The notes: a model not told the origin generated them from the letters alone. A stretch of 64,000 bases of DNA from Podocnemis expansa (GCA_007922195.1 ML681996.1:20603189-20667188), one strand, 5' to 3'; shown: positions 35,021-45,965, numbered from the stretch's first letter. Numbers and translations are program-made.

Positions 35021-35190
35021 TTTATTATTATTATTTACCATTTATACTGAAGTAATATATAGAGGCCAATCTGATCTAAATCCCATTGTGCCAGGTTCTA
35101 TACAGACAGAAAAAAAGACAGTACTTGTTCCAAATATTTTACAGTGCAAAAGAGAAGACATAATAGATGGGTGAGAGAAAGGAAAAAAAA
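35021..35190 (+). repeat. old interspersed SINE-like repeat, copy 2
   Basis: A TTA-rich start (TTTATTATTATTATTTACC), then AATCCCATTGTGCCAGGTTC, ACAGACAGAAAAAAAGACAG and TTACAGTGCAAAAGAGAAGA align with the family at 33341. Diverged. Confidence 0.6.
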
Positions 35191-35970
35191 AGGGGGGGGG
35201 CACAGGGCAGGTGATAGAGGTATAAAAATTTAAGGAAATTGGCTAAGAGTTGCACATCAGGATCGGTAAACACAACTTCCCACTTTCCTGGAGGTTATCT
35301 GGTGATGAACAGTAGATCATGACCTGTTATCTGGTTGCAGTTCATGACATAGATATAAACAGTTATGATGAACTTACCCTCCTGCATTCCAAAGGATACA
35401 AGTATACACTGTGATTTGCTCTGGGACAGTGCAGCTCCACCCTGACACCAGTGTAGTGCTCTGTCAAAATTACATTTGCTTACTGTGTTAATAATATGTT
35501 AACATACTGGTTCTAGTCTGGACCTTGTGGTGCCCACTGTTAGCCTGTTTCCATGTTCAGAGTTCACTGTGTATATTTATTCCTGGTATTGCATTTCATA
35601 ATCTGTTTCTAATTCAATGAGGGAACTACACCCCCTCACCTTTACTCATGCCAACAATATCTGGTGAGGAGGGCTACTATAACATGTTTTCTCAAATGAA
35701 TTATAGCTACCAATTTTCCTTATTGGTATTTTATTGTTTCTCACAGAATCCCAACAGAAAGGAAGATGTATCAGCTTGCTCGATCCAAATTTTGCACATG
35801 AATCCTCTCACACAATCATATCACGTTCAACTAACTGTTTTATATCTCTTATAAAATTTAAAAACTCTGTCATAGACTCATGGACTGTGCACCAGGTATG
35901 GTCCCATAACCATTAACCTTCTACAGAGACTCTGCCTCCTGACCTCTTCTTCCTTCAGTGGCCATTCAGA
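35191..35970. other. no recognised feature
   Basis: About 780 bp AT-rich sequence; nothing supported. Confidence 0.5.
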
Positions 35971-36300
35971 GGGGAAGAATTGTCCAGTGGTTAGGATACC
36001 AGTTTAAGGCTTGGTACATCTATGTGCAAAACCCTGTTCTAACCTAGTCTTAGTATATGCTCTTTGTTTGACTCTTGATAGGTATTTAGTGCTTAATTCC
36101 CATCGAAAATAATGGAGTTAGGTGCTTATCTTTGAGGAAAAGTTCTAGAACTTAACCTTTTGTGCCCTCTTCCCCCATTTGCAAAATAGAGAAAATGATT
36201 ATTTTCTACATCACAGGGATGTTGTAAGGCTATATACATTAGCCTGTGAGATACTCAGGTACTATAGTAATAGGGAGCCATATAAGTATATAAAATAGAA
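35971..36300 (+). mobile_element. MIR-type SINE, near full length
   Basis: tRNA-like head GTCCAGTGGTTAGGATACC with a box-B-like GTGCAAAACCCTG. Then comes an internal segment with AATGGAGTTAGGTGCTTATC. The MIR core block follows (CTTAACCTTTTGTGCCCTCT, CCCCATTTGCAAAATAGAGA, TACATCACAGGGATGTTGTA), ending GAGATACTCAGGTACTATAG. Box A/B are degraded, so no longer a functional Pol III promoter. Confidence 0.8.
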
Positions 36301-36861
36301 ATTTTATTGAATTTATTTAATTGAAACTTTCATTTCCCCATGGATTTGTCATGCAGTGAATGTGATTGATACTCTCATATAAGTCTTGCATCCAGGGAGT
36401 GCAGAACACTATTTGAGGGGGAGGGAGAAGGGGAGCACAAATTTGTCAATGTTGCCTGGTCTATGGATTTTAGATGATCTTACCGATTTAGTTTCACTAA
36501 TTAACATTCAGAAATTTGGTATGTTTTTGTGCCAAAATCAAACCCAGTATTATTAGAATTACTTTCAGTTTGGAGATCCTGTGAGCATGGTTGGAACATT
36601 CATATTTAGGAAATTTATTTATAAACATTTCATTAGCACAATTAGCAAATTCATAAAGGCTCCAACACAGCAAGGCAGGAAAAGATAATGCAGAATCCAT
36701 ATATTTCACCATCCCTTCCAAAACAACCTGAAGTGCTATTTATCGTCCTCATCAATCCCATCCCCATCACCAGTGGTCATCATCCTGACATAGCCCAAGA
36801 ATTCTCTCTCTCCTTCTCATTCACATTTTTATAAATGTGTCATACTGATGCCTCTATGCCT
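36301..36861. other. no recognised feature
   Basis: About 560 bp AT-rich sequence; nothing supported. Confidence 0.5.
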
Positions 36862-36935
36862 AATCATAGAATCATAGAAAATTAAGGCTGGAAGGGACCT
36901 CAGGAGGTCATCCAGCCCAATCCCCTACTCGTGGG
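36862..36935 (-). mobile_element. CR1 3'-terminal fragment
   Basis: AATCATAGAATCATAGAAAA followed by GGCTGGAAGGGACCTCAGGA and TCATCCAGCCCAATCCCCTA is the reverse complement of a CR1 3' end. Only about 74 bp were inserted, a very strong 5' truncation. Confidence 0.95.
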
Positions 36936-37616
36936 AATGTATATTCAGTAGGGGTTACAGCACCTCTTCCTCATCTGTAGTTCATTGCCTACTAAAGCTG
37001 GGATGCCCTATTTTCATAGGTTATTAATCCTTTACCTTAAGCTTGTTAGCATACATCAATTGGTTACCATGGCATCCTTTTGGTCAGATATGTCCCTAAC
37101 TAAAAATATCTCCAGCTTGTATAAACTAGCTTCTCATGGTTACTTGTCAACAGTTCAGTTATTACACCATTGTATTTTGTGATATCTTATAACTTAGGGT
37201 AATTCTAGGTCATCTACTTATGCTTAAAGATTTTGGGACCTTCTGCCTTAGTTTGTTTGGCCAAACTATTGTCTTTACACACCTTGAGACTTGCAGGCCC
37301 ATTGCCAAACACATGTACCTCCATGCTACATACACCTTCAGCCAGACCATCACCTCATTCATCTTTAAGTGAGTGGCCTGCTGCTGACTGATGCTGTACT
37401 CACTAAAGCCATTCACTCAGATCTGGCCTCTGTTACTCCTGCAGTGCTGCTGGACCAAATTCCAATTTGTATGACAGTGACATGGTACACAGGTCACGGT
37501 ATCACTGAGCTTTGGCCTGGCCAACAAGTGGCTACACCTGCTACATTTGGGTCTTTTCAGTACCTACAGCATGATTCTAGTTTTCATTGTGATTTGATGG
37601 AGGGAGGTGAGGGGGA
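36936..37616. other. no recognised feature
   Basis: About 680 bp upstream of CR1 copy C. A 106-codon plus-strand ORF (37369-37689) has no recognisable domain and runs into the CR1. Confidence 0.45.
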
Positions 37617-40330
37617 GAAATCTGTTGAAAAAACAGCAAATGTGGAAGGCACCCAGATTGCCTTAGCAAAGAACTCTGCGCTGAGCTGAAACATAAAAGA
37701 AAAGCTTATAAGAAGTGGAAGCTTGGATAGATGACTGGAGAGGCATATAAAGATATTGCTCGGGATTGCAGGGATAAAATCAGAGAGGCCAAACGGCAAT
37801 TGGAGTTGAAACTAACAAGGGATGTTAAGGATAACATGAAGAGGTTCTATAAGTATGTAAGAAACAAGAGGAGGATCAGGGATGGTGTAGGTCCCTTGCT
37901 GAATGGGGCAGGTATCCTCATGGTGGATGATGTGGAAAAGGCTGAAATACTCAACACTTTTTTTACTTCAGTCTTCACAGGCAGGGCCAGCTCCCAGGCG
38001 GCTACATTGGGTATGGCAGATTGTAGAGAAGAAGAGAGGCCCTTGATTATGGAAGGTCAGGTTAGTGACTAATTCAAGAAGTTAGATGGGCACAAGTCTA
38101 TGGGGTTAGATGAACTGCATCTGAGAGAGTTGGCTGATGAGATAGCAGTACCACTGGGCCATTATCTTTGAAAACTCATGGCAAACAGGGGAGGTCACAG
38201 ACAATTGGAAGAAAGCCAGTGTAATACTTAACCCCAAGAAAGGGAAAAAGGAGGCTCTGGGGAATTATGGACCAGTCAGTCTCACCTCAATCCCTGGAAA
38301 AATCATGGAGCAGGTTCTCAAAGAATCCGTCCTGAAACACTTGGAGGAAAATAGAGTGATCAGGTGCAGTCAGCATGGATTCACCAAGGGCAAATCATGC
38401 CTGACCAATCTGATTGCCCTCTATAATGAGATGACTGGATTTGTGGATGCAGGAATAGCTCTTGATGTGACATACCTTGACTTTAGCAAGGTTTTTGTTA
38501 TGGTTTCCCACAGCATTCTCATTGGAAAGTTAAGGATGTATGGGCTGGATGAAGGGGCTGTAAGGTGGATAAAAACTGGCTAGATCAATAGGTTCAGCAT
38601 GTAGGAATCAATGGCTCAGTGTCTAGAAGGCAACCAGTAATGAGTGATGTGCCCCAGGGGTCGGTCCTGGGGCCAGTTCTGTTCAACAGATTCATTAACA
38701 ATCTTGATGATGGCATAGACTGCACACTCAGTAAGTTTGTGGATGACACCAAGCTGGAGGGAATGGTAGACATGCTGGAGGGCAGGGACAAGATTCAGGG
38801 AGATGTAGACATATTGGAGCAGTGGACCAAAAGAAATCTCATGCAGTTCAATAAGGACAAGTGCAAAGTCCTGCACTTAGGGCGGAAAAACCCATGCACT
38901 GCTATAGGCTGGGGACCAATCGACTAAGCAGCAGTACTGTAGTAAAGGACCTGGGGGTTATGGTGGATGGGAAGCTGGATATGAGTCAACAGTGTGCTCT
39001 GGTAGCAAAAAAGGTTAATGGCATACTGGGCTGTATCAGTAGGAGCGCTGGCAGCAGATTGAGGGATGTGATTATTCCCCTCTATTCAGCACTGGTGAGG
39101 CTGCATCTGGAATACTGTCTCCAGTTTTGGGCTCCCCACTACAAAAAAGATGTGGAGAAATTAGAAGGAGTCCAGTGGATGGCAACAAAAATGATTAGGG
39201 GGCTCGAGTGCATGGCTTATGAGGAGACACTGAAGGAACTAGTCTTACTGAGCATGCAGAAGAGAAGAGTGAGGGGGGATTTTATAGCAACCTTCAACTA
39301 CTTGAAGGGGTGCTCCAGAAAGGAGAGAGCTAGGCTGTTCTCAGTAGCAACAGAGGGCAGAAGAAGGAGCAATGGTTTCAAGTTGTAGCTGGGGAGGTCA
39401 AGGTTGGATATTAGGAAAAACTTTCTCAGTAGGAGAGTGTTGAAGTAGTGGAATGGTTGCTGAAGGAGGTGGTGGAATCTCCATCTCTGGAGGTATTTAA
39501 GGTCTGTTTAGACAAGGGGTCAGCAACCGAGGACGGGAGAAGAGCCATTTCAGCCCAACTGCATGAGCTAGAGTCAACCCATTGGCAGTGCTGCAGCCCC
39601 TCCATCACTGGCCGGGGGGGTAGGGGGTGCATGGGAAGCATGTGCTCCTTCCACTGGTGGAATGGAGCAGAGTGGTCATGCCTACCAGCCATCCATTCCT
39701 CCCAAAAGTGGCCAGGAGAGACCAGCGGCTTGCTGAGGTGGGGCCGTGGAATGGCCTATCCGCAGAGTTCAAGCTGCTTCTACCGAGCTACCCCAGACCC
39801 TGAATTGGACCCCATCCAGGGATTGGGGTGGCCAGGTAGAAGTGTCCTGAATCCTGTGGAGGGACCACTCCCGGACCCCTCCTCCACAAGCCGGCTTTCT
39901 CCTGGCCACTGTTGGGAGAGATGGCCTGGCTGAAAGTAGGATGGGCCTCTCTGTTCTGCCTCACCAGCTAACGGAGTGAGGGATGGAGGGAGCACACACC
40001 ACCCACGTATCCCTGCGCCCCCCCCCACCAGTGCTGGGGAGCTCCACCAGTGATGGAGGGGCTGGGCCAGATCTCGCTCATGCAGTTGTGCTGGGAGGAG
40101 GGGTGAGCCAGAAGTCCTTGGGCACACCTGGCTCTCTGGAAGAGACTTCCAGGGAGTCAGAGGGGAAGCTTAGTGAGCCACAGGTGGCTCGCTGAACCTG
40201 TGTTGCCAATTCCCAGGTTAGACAACACCCTGGCTGGGATGATTTTTAGCAGTGATCCTGCTTTTAGCAGGGGGTTGGACTAGATAACCTCAGGTGGTCC
40301 CTTCCAACCCTATGATTCTACGATTCTATG
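37617..40330 (+). mobile_element. CR1 LINE copy C with hAT insertion
   Basis: 5'-truncated CR1 starting near the ORF2 endonuclease/RT junction (AACAGCAAATGTGGAAGGCA at 37633) and running to the 3' tail (CCCTATGATTCTACGATTCT, 40309-40330). RT pieces: CSQHGFTKGKSCLTNLIALY, SDVPQGSVLGPVLFNRFIN, SKFVDDTKLEG and RGLECMAYEETLKELVLLS. The catalytic FVDD box is intact here, unlike the other copies. But frameshifts near 38590, 38610 and 38900 and in-frame stops break the ORF. A hAT element (39515-40216) sits between the C-terminal coding end and the tail. Confidence 0.95.
39515..40216. mobile_element. hAT-type MITE with GC-rich core inside CR1 C (702 bp)
   Basis: Left end AGGGGTCAGCAACC, right end GTTGCCAATTCCCAG, typical of the hAT CAGGGGTCAGCAACC terminus. 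The 8-bp TSD is TTTAGACA at 39507-39514 and GTTAGACA at 40217-40224. Removing the element restores the CR1 text GTTTAGACAACACCCTGG. The subterminal motif GAGCCACAGGTGGCTCGC near the right end is also typical. The ORFs of 115 and 161 codons in its GC-rich core are not genes. Confidence 0.92.
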
Positions 40331-40394
40331 AAATTTTGGGATGAAGCCAAATAGCATCACATCACACAAAGAGGTTACAGACTGGTATATAGAT

Positions 40395-40870
40395 CTGCTG
40401 CAACTGAATTAGAAATATTGTTTTATTCTGGGTCCCTCATTTTTTATAAAAAAGAGTGACAGTTTGGAAGGAATTCAGAGAAAAGCAGAAGAAATCATTA
40501 TGTAGCTGAAGGCGCTGACTAGTGTGTAAAGATTAAATGACATATATGCATAACTTAGCTAAACAACAGCTAAGGGGATATAGATGATAACATTCTACAA
40601 ATATTTAAAGACATAAACACCAAGAAGGGAGAGGAATTATTTTGCATAATAAAAAGGCTTATAACTAGAATTAAGAAAATTAAAGAGGAAAACCTAAGCT
40701 GAATAGTAAGTCAAACATCCTTGGAGTAAGGTCTAGTAACCAATTCAATATGCTTCCCAACCCGAAAAGATAAAATGCTATCAATTTTACAAATGGGGGC
40801 AAGCTTGCTTTATAGAAAATGTACAGGTATCCTACCTGAGACTGTTTTCGATGAGTGCTACAAGACTTTT
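40395..40870 (+). mobile_element. L3/CR1-like RT C-terminal fragment
   Basis: Decayed coding text: GIQRKAEEIIM, then TFYKYLKT followed by TPRRERNYFA near 40590-40640. The last two correspond to the INTKEGEELF region of L3-like LINEs. Heavily stopped and AT-drifted; older than the CR1 copies. Confidence 0.7.
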
Positions 40871-41151
40871 GCAAAAGACTTGATGAGAGGGAGATACAAG
40901 AGCAGCACAGATACAGGTTTCAATTTTGCAACCATTACTCAGACTGTGTAGGAATTATGCATATTACCGGTCAATGGAACAATTTACATGCTTAAGTGCT
41001 GCTTCTTGTGCAGTGTGTGTCTGTATGGTGTGCTAGCATTAGGGCCACACAGTAAGCAAAATCTGATTAATGTTGTTACGAAATAGGCTACAGAGGCCAC
41101 AATAGTCCTAGAAATATCAAAATGAGATGAAAAATAGAACCATGTCAACCA

Positions 41152-41797
41152 GATCCTCAGCTGGTGCAAATCATCATAGCTCCAGCTATGGATTTATGCC
41201 ACTTCACAACACCTGAGCACCTGCCTATGAAATGTATGACTCCATGAGTTGTTTGCTTATCAATTTCAGAGTTTTAAAAGAGATGGAGTAGTTTGTTGAA
41301 CCATCAATGTTGATTTTCAATAAGTTTTGGAACACTGGAGAAGTTCTGGAAGACTAGAAGTCTGTTAACATTGTGGCAATATTTAAGATGGGTGAATGGA
41401 ATGACCCCTATTATTATAGGTCTGCCAGCCTGGCATCAGCTTGGATAAGGGAGTGGAGTCGCTCATGTGGGACTTGATTAATAAAGAATTAAAAGAGGGT
41501 AATATAATTAGTGCCAACCAATATGATCTTATGGAAAATATATCCAGTGAAACTAAGTTGATAGTCCATCAAAGGATATTAGCTAAGATGGTCAGGGACA
41601 CAATGACTTTCTCTGGATATCCCTAAATCTCTAACTGCCCAAAGGTGGAATTGGGCAACAGGAGTAGGATCGCTCAATAATTAGCCCTATTCTGTTCATT
41701 CCTTCTGAAGCATCTGACTCTTGCCACTGTTGGAAGACTGTACATTGGACAAGATAGATCATTGGTCTGACCCAGTATGGCCATTCTTATTCTGCTC
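41152..41797 (+). mobile_element. L3/CR1-like RT piece with preceding hairpin unit
   Basis: 41152-41265 carries CCAGATCCTCAGCTGGTGCA and its partial inverted partner, then ATGAGTTGTTTGCTTATCAA. From 41268 the text becomes LINE RT (FWNTGEVLEDKSVNIVAIFK, about 41327-41385). It ends in GATCATTGGTCTGACCCAGT at about 41757, the 3' terminus of an old CR1 family. The same hairpin-to-RT junction occurs at 47468-47640. Many stops. Confidence 0.7.
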
Positions 41798-42479
41798 CTC
41801 AGCTCTTGCAGTTGAGTAGTAGCTTTGTAACTCCTGCTTCCTGTAAAGCTTATTCAAGTTGATGGAAGTTGAGGTCACTCAATAGCTTGCAGGATCAGGC
41901 CTTTTGTATAAGAAGGAACAAAGCTAGTTGAACTTTACATTACAGTTGAGCACCACAGGAAGTCCTGCCTGAAAAGACTGAGAAACTGAAAATAGAGACA
42001 CTGGGGGGATAGCTGAACAATAGGATAGCTCAGCCTTACTTTAGAGCCAATGTCAAAACTGAAATAAGCATATTCTTGAATGATTCAGAGCTGGGAGAAC
42101 AGAATTAAAATGCTGGTGGGGTAAGATTCAACCATTGCTGCCTGGGCAAAATAAATTGAATGCAATCAATAAAACTAGATACAACAGCTGTTACTATTAT
42201 TAATAGTAGTGTGGCAAAGATGGATTATTCAAATGTTTAGTCAGTACCACAGGGAGAGATTAATTAATCAATGGTTAGTTAGTAGTACCACAGAGAGAAT
42301 ACACACCCACCTACATCCTATATATTTATACATGTGACCGATATGTTATATTGGGCCATAGGTACCAGTCTTCTGAGGTCACTGAACTGATTTATAACAA
42401 GGATAAACATACCCCAGTGTGTTGGAAATCAAGGCAGTCAAAAAGAGAAATGCTATTTCATAAAACTATCACATGTAAA
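41798..42479. other. no recognised feature
   Basis: About 680 bp. A phrase at about 41880-41905 (CAATAGCTTGCAGGATCAGG) resembles a common old reptilian repeat but is too short to call. Confidence 0.45.
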
Positions 42480-42726
42480 GGAAAACTAAGAAGTTATTTA
42501 ACTTTCTCTGTTCATCAACAGTTAAAGCTCAGTTGGAGCCCTGAATTTGTTTATAGGCACCACATTTCAAAACAAACACGGAATACTTAACAGAAATCAG
42601 AGGAAAACAACAAAAATGATAAACAATCTGGAAAACTATACCTGGAAGGAAAGGTTAATAGAGCTGTGCCTGTTTGGTCTAGAGAAAAGGAGATTACAGG
42701 AAGACATAAGAACTATTTACACATAT

Positions 42727-43696
42727 CAAACAAGGCATCCCGTGGCACTTAAAAGACTAACAAATTTATTTCTTACATGAGTTCTCATGGAAGAAAATCC
42801 CACTTCATCAGACACTTCAAACCATCTAGTAAAGTGGGATTTTCTCCCATGAAAGCTCACACAAGAAATAAATCTGTTAGGCTGTGTCTATATTGCTTAG
42901 AATTTTGGAAAAAAAAACTTTTTTCAAAAAAAGTAGTTTGAAATAACTTTCTTGAAATAACTTTTTTTTTCAAAAATGCTATTTAAGGAAAATGGTCCAG
43001 GAACCGCTCATTGTCCTGAAATACCATGGCTTTTTTTTTTTTAATGAAAATCTACACCAAACTTTCTTTTTTGGAAAAAAGCAAGGCAATGGAAAAGATA
43101 GGCAGGCTTTTTCAGAAAAAAAACCAAAAAACAAAAAAAACAAACAAAAAAAAACTTTGCCATGTCCAGTGATGGCATTTTATAAAAAGCTATCTTGTAA
43201 AAAAGGCTTTTTATTTTGAAAAAGCTGTAGGGTTTAGCATTTTTGAAAAAGCTCACTGGTATCTCAAAATACCGGCACACTTTTTTGGTGACGCTAAACC
43301 TCATTATATTTAAAAACAGCCATTTTTGAGACAGCTTTTTCAAAAAAAGCCATCATCAGACCCGACAAAGACTTATTGTGAAAAAGTCTGCCTATCTTTT
43401 CCATTGTCTTGCTTTTTTTAGAAAAAAAAGTCTGGTGTAGACTTTCATTTTTGGAGGAAAAAAAAAGCCACGGTATTTTGGGATAACAAGAGTCCCCGGA
43501 CCATTCTCCCGAAATAGCATTTTTGAAAAAAAGTTATTTGGAGAAAGTTATTTAGAATATATTTCAAAATATTTTTTTTTCAAAAAAAGGTTTTTTGAAA
43601 CTGCTAAGCAATGTAGATATAGCCTTAGTCTTTAAGTGCCCCAGGACTTCTTGTTTGTTTTACTGAACTAGACTAACATGGTTAGCTCATTGGAAT
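42727..43696. mobile_element. PLE 3'-tail hairpin with nested Harbinger element
   Basis: The minus arm (42727-42815: CAAACAAGGCATCCCGTGGC ... CATCAGACAC) joins a plus arm (42816-42879 and 43625-43696: AAGTGGGATTTTCTCCCATG ... ACTAACATGGTTAGCTCATT). Perfect 14-bp TSD CTATTTACACATAT at 42713-42726 and 43697-43710. Same architecture and same outer left end (CAAACAAGG) as 32634-32836. Non-coding. Confidence 0.93.
42880..43624. mobile_element. Harbinger-type palindromic element (745 bp)
   Basis: Ends GGCTGTGTCTATATTGC and GCAATGTAGATATAGCC are perfectly complementary over 17 bp apart from one position. 3-bp TSD TTA at 42877-42879 and 43625-43627. Arms of roughly 300 bp are inverted copies of each other (GGAAAAGATAGGCAGGCTTT near 43092 and GTCTGCCTATCTTTTCCAT near 43385). 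The whole element can fold into one long hairpin. The target (CTGTTAGTCTTTAAGTGCC) is seen uninterrupted in the PLE tail at 32755. Confidence 0.96.
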
Positions 43697-43854
43697 CTAT
43701 TTACACATATGTAAAAGGACATTGTAAAGAGGATAGAGATTAATTATTCTGAATAGTCAACAAGTATAGAATGAGTAGTTATGGTTCTTAGACAGCAGGA
43801 GCAAAAACAGTAATAATACTTTGATGACATCTTATATGTTTAAAATACAGGACA

Positions 43855-43960
43855 AACATTAATTTTCATAACAGTCTTACATGATAGGTAAGTTATCAGC
43901 CCCATTTGTAGATGGAAATGCTGAAGGAAACTGACTTTCTAACCTTTTGTTACTCAATCA
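43855..43960 (-). mobile_element. MIR-type SINE fragment
   Basis: CATAACAGTCTTACATGATA, AGTTATCAGCCCCATTTGTA and GATGGAAATGCTGAAGGAAA match the reversed MIR core (Pro-free, non-coding). Short and diverged. Confidence 0.6.
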
Positions 43961-44615
43961 GTGATGCACTGAAACTAATGACTCAGACTTGCATTTGTTA
44001 TAACAATGGAAGTGGCAGTAGTTAAGGTTGCATTTAAGACATGTTAGAACTTAAGTCTCCAAATTATTCAGAATTCTATACAGGATAAATACTTTTTTTT
44101 CCTTTTGTGGAAAAAATTGTTTACAAACATCTGTTTGGAAAAATATATAATATATCTTTTATTTAAATAAGTCATATGATGGGTGAAATTCTGGTCTCAC
44201 TGGCCAAGTCTATACTACATGGCTCAGTTAAGACAGCTTAATAAGGTCTACTTTAAGCCAGCTTAAAGTAGACTTTATTAAGTTGGCTTACCGTGTCCAC
44301 ACGCAAAATCCCAGGAGACTGCCCACATCCACACTGGCAGCTGCTAGGTCACCCTAGGAAGCGCATTGCCTGACGCACAGTGCACCACAGGAGAAGTGCC
44401 CCGCTCTCCCAGAGCCACTCCTTCACTACAGGAAGTGATTGACCACATCACCCTCCATACTGTGTATGGCAACAGGGAGCCCAGAGAGGTCAGGGAGCCT
44501 GATGTAGCCCAGCTATGTGCCAGCACAGCACTCCACACCTTCCCTGTGTTGCCCAGACTCCTCTGGTTCTGGAACAGGTGTTGCAGGGCAACTGCCAGCG
44601 CAGGAGCAAAGCACA

Positions 44616-44995
44616 GCAGTTGTTAAGATTCAAACACCAGGAAACAGCACATAGAGGAAGGTGAAGTCAAATCACCTGTTGTAATGGGAAAAAAATCTAT
44701 AGTCAGGATTTAATCCTCCTTTCACACAATCTAATCTAAAAGAAATCACAACTTTCTTTCTTTCTTTCTTTCTTTCTATGTGCTGTTTCCCAGTCTTTGA
44801 ATCTTAACAACCACTTTGATTTGCTGTTTCAGTGTGACCTGATCCTATGTCGTACACTCTGCATTAATTTCCTGCCATTCTGTAAGCTCCCCTATCTTCA
44901 AACTGTCTGATGAAGTGGGATTTTTTCCCATGAACGCTCATCTAATAGATTTGTTAGTCTTCAACAGGGCCTCTGGACTCCTTTTTTTTTAACAA
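44616..44995. mobile_element. PLE 3' region, head-to-head arms
   Basis: The minus arm (about 44616-44700, TTGTTAAGATTCAAACACCA, CAGCACATAG, CACCTGTTGTAATGGGAAAA) and the plus arm (about 44777-44995, CTATGTGCTGTTTCC, GAATCTTAACAA, CTGATGAAGTGGGATTTTTT, GATTTGTTAGTCTTCAACAG) are inverted relative to each other. They are separated by about 75 bp ending in a (TTTC)n tract (44754-44777). The same PLE family as 25760 and 42727. Confidence 0.8.
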
Positions 44996-45004
44996 CAATA
45001 TGGG

Positions 45005-45480
45005 GGGGATCCTTTGAGATGGGGAGACACAGAGGGTTGGGCAGAGACGGAGGAGACACCCAGGGCTGGGCTGAGAAGGGCAAGGGGGGGAGACACACAG
45101 GTTTGGTCAGAGAAGGGGGAGACACCCATGGTGGGGCTGAGAAGGGCAAGGGAATAGATAGGCAGGATTTGGCTGAGAAGGGAGAGACACCCAGGGTTAG
45201 GCTAAGAATGGGGGAGATCTGGGGGTCAGGCTGAGAATGGGGGAGATGACAGAGTCGGGCTGAGATGCTGGAGTTGGGCTGAGAACAGAGAAGATGCCGG
45301 AGTAAGGCTGCAATGGCGGGGTCGGCCTGAGAATGGAAGAGATGCGGGGGTCGGGCTGAGAATGGGGGAGATGCTGGGGTTGGGCTGAGAACTAGGAAGA
45401 TGCCGGGGTTGGGCTGAGATGCCAGAGTTGGGCTGAGAATGGGAGAGATTCTGGATCAGTTGGGAAACATGGGGAGTTTG
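45005..45480. repeat. G-rich minisatellite, about 27-30-bp unit
   Basis: Degenerate tandem copies of GGGCTGAGAATGGGGGAGAT plus a variable GCCGGGGTT-like end. Roughly 15 units by eye, with spacing variation. It sits inside the Harbinger element at 44202. Pro/Ser/Gln-rich ORFs on the minus strand follow from the repeat. Confidence 0.9.
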
Positions 45481-45920
45481 GCTGTGTTGCACACAGCTGG
45501 GAATGCTCCCAGCTGTGTTGTGCCTTCTAGCCAGCCCCCATCCTCATGTTTTCTGTGGTAAGGAGGCCAATTAAGTTGACTTAAGGCAACTCCCTGTCTA
45601 CATTGCCATAAGTCAACTTGATAAAGATGACTTAACTGTAAAGTCGACTTTATAAATAGAAGTTATAAAGTCAACCTTACTGATGGGGAAAATTGAATTT
45701 ATTCCCCTACAAGGTAGATGGTGCTTTGTTTAAGTCAATTTAAGGGCCTTTAAGTCGACTTAAACACAGTGTAGACATAGCCACTGAGAGTTCTGCCATT
45801 AATGTCAGCGTTGCCAGCTTTTCATCTTTACAGTTTGTGTAGGTGTAATATACAGTTTAGCAACCTTAATAAGGTAATTTTAGGCAGATTTGCATATAGT
45901 TCCCAAAAGTATGATAGATG

Positions 45921-45965
45921 TTTTATACACAGAGGTCCTTGCCCTGAGGAGCTGACCAACCAATT
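45921..45965 (+). repeat. old interspersed SINE-like repeat, copy 3 (short)
   Basis: TTTTATACACAGAGGTCCTT and GCCCTGAGGAGCTGACCAAC resemble the central part of the family at 33341. Short, so tentative. Confidence 0.4.

Larger units (their letters stand above)
42480..43800 (+). mobile_element. L3/CR1-like fragment split by a PLE
   Basis: The left piece (42480-42726) reads as RT C-terminal text (HHISKQTR..., LEGKVNRAVPVWSREK-like). The right piece (43711-43800) continues it with GTAAAAGGACATTGTAAAGA, the expected next segment of the family. The 14 bp CTATTTACACATAT are present on both sides of the intervening PLE, so the LINE was the target. Confidence 0.8.
44202..45782. mobile_element. Harbinger-type element carrying a PLE and a minisatellite (1.58 kb)
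   Basis: Begins GGCCAAGTCTATACTACAT and ends GTGTAGACATAGCC. 3-bp TSD ACT at 44199-44201 and 45783-45785. Subterminal AAGTCGACTTTA/TTAAGCCAGCTTAA-type inverted motifs lie on both sides (44228-44285 and 45570-45770). The interior holds a 44.3-44.6 kb unique GC-richer part, a PLE fragment (44616-44995) and a G-rich minisatellite. No transposase. Confidence 0.85.

Noticed and set aside
35971..36060. tRNA-like sequence (box A/B-like)
   Set aside because: It is the degraded head of a MIR-type SINE; no complete cloverleaf or anticodon arm could be drawn.
39448..40127. ORFs of 161 and 115 codons
   Set aside because: They span the CR1/hAT junction or lie in the hAT GC-rich core; an 8-bp TSD shows the region is an insertion.
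45226..45492. 88-codon ORF rich in Pro, Ser and Gln
   Set aside because: Direct translation of the minisatellite on its complementary strand.
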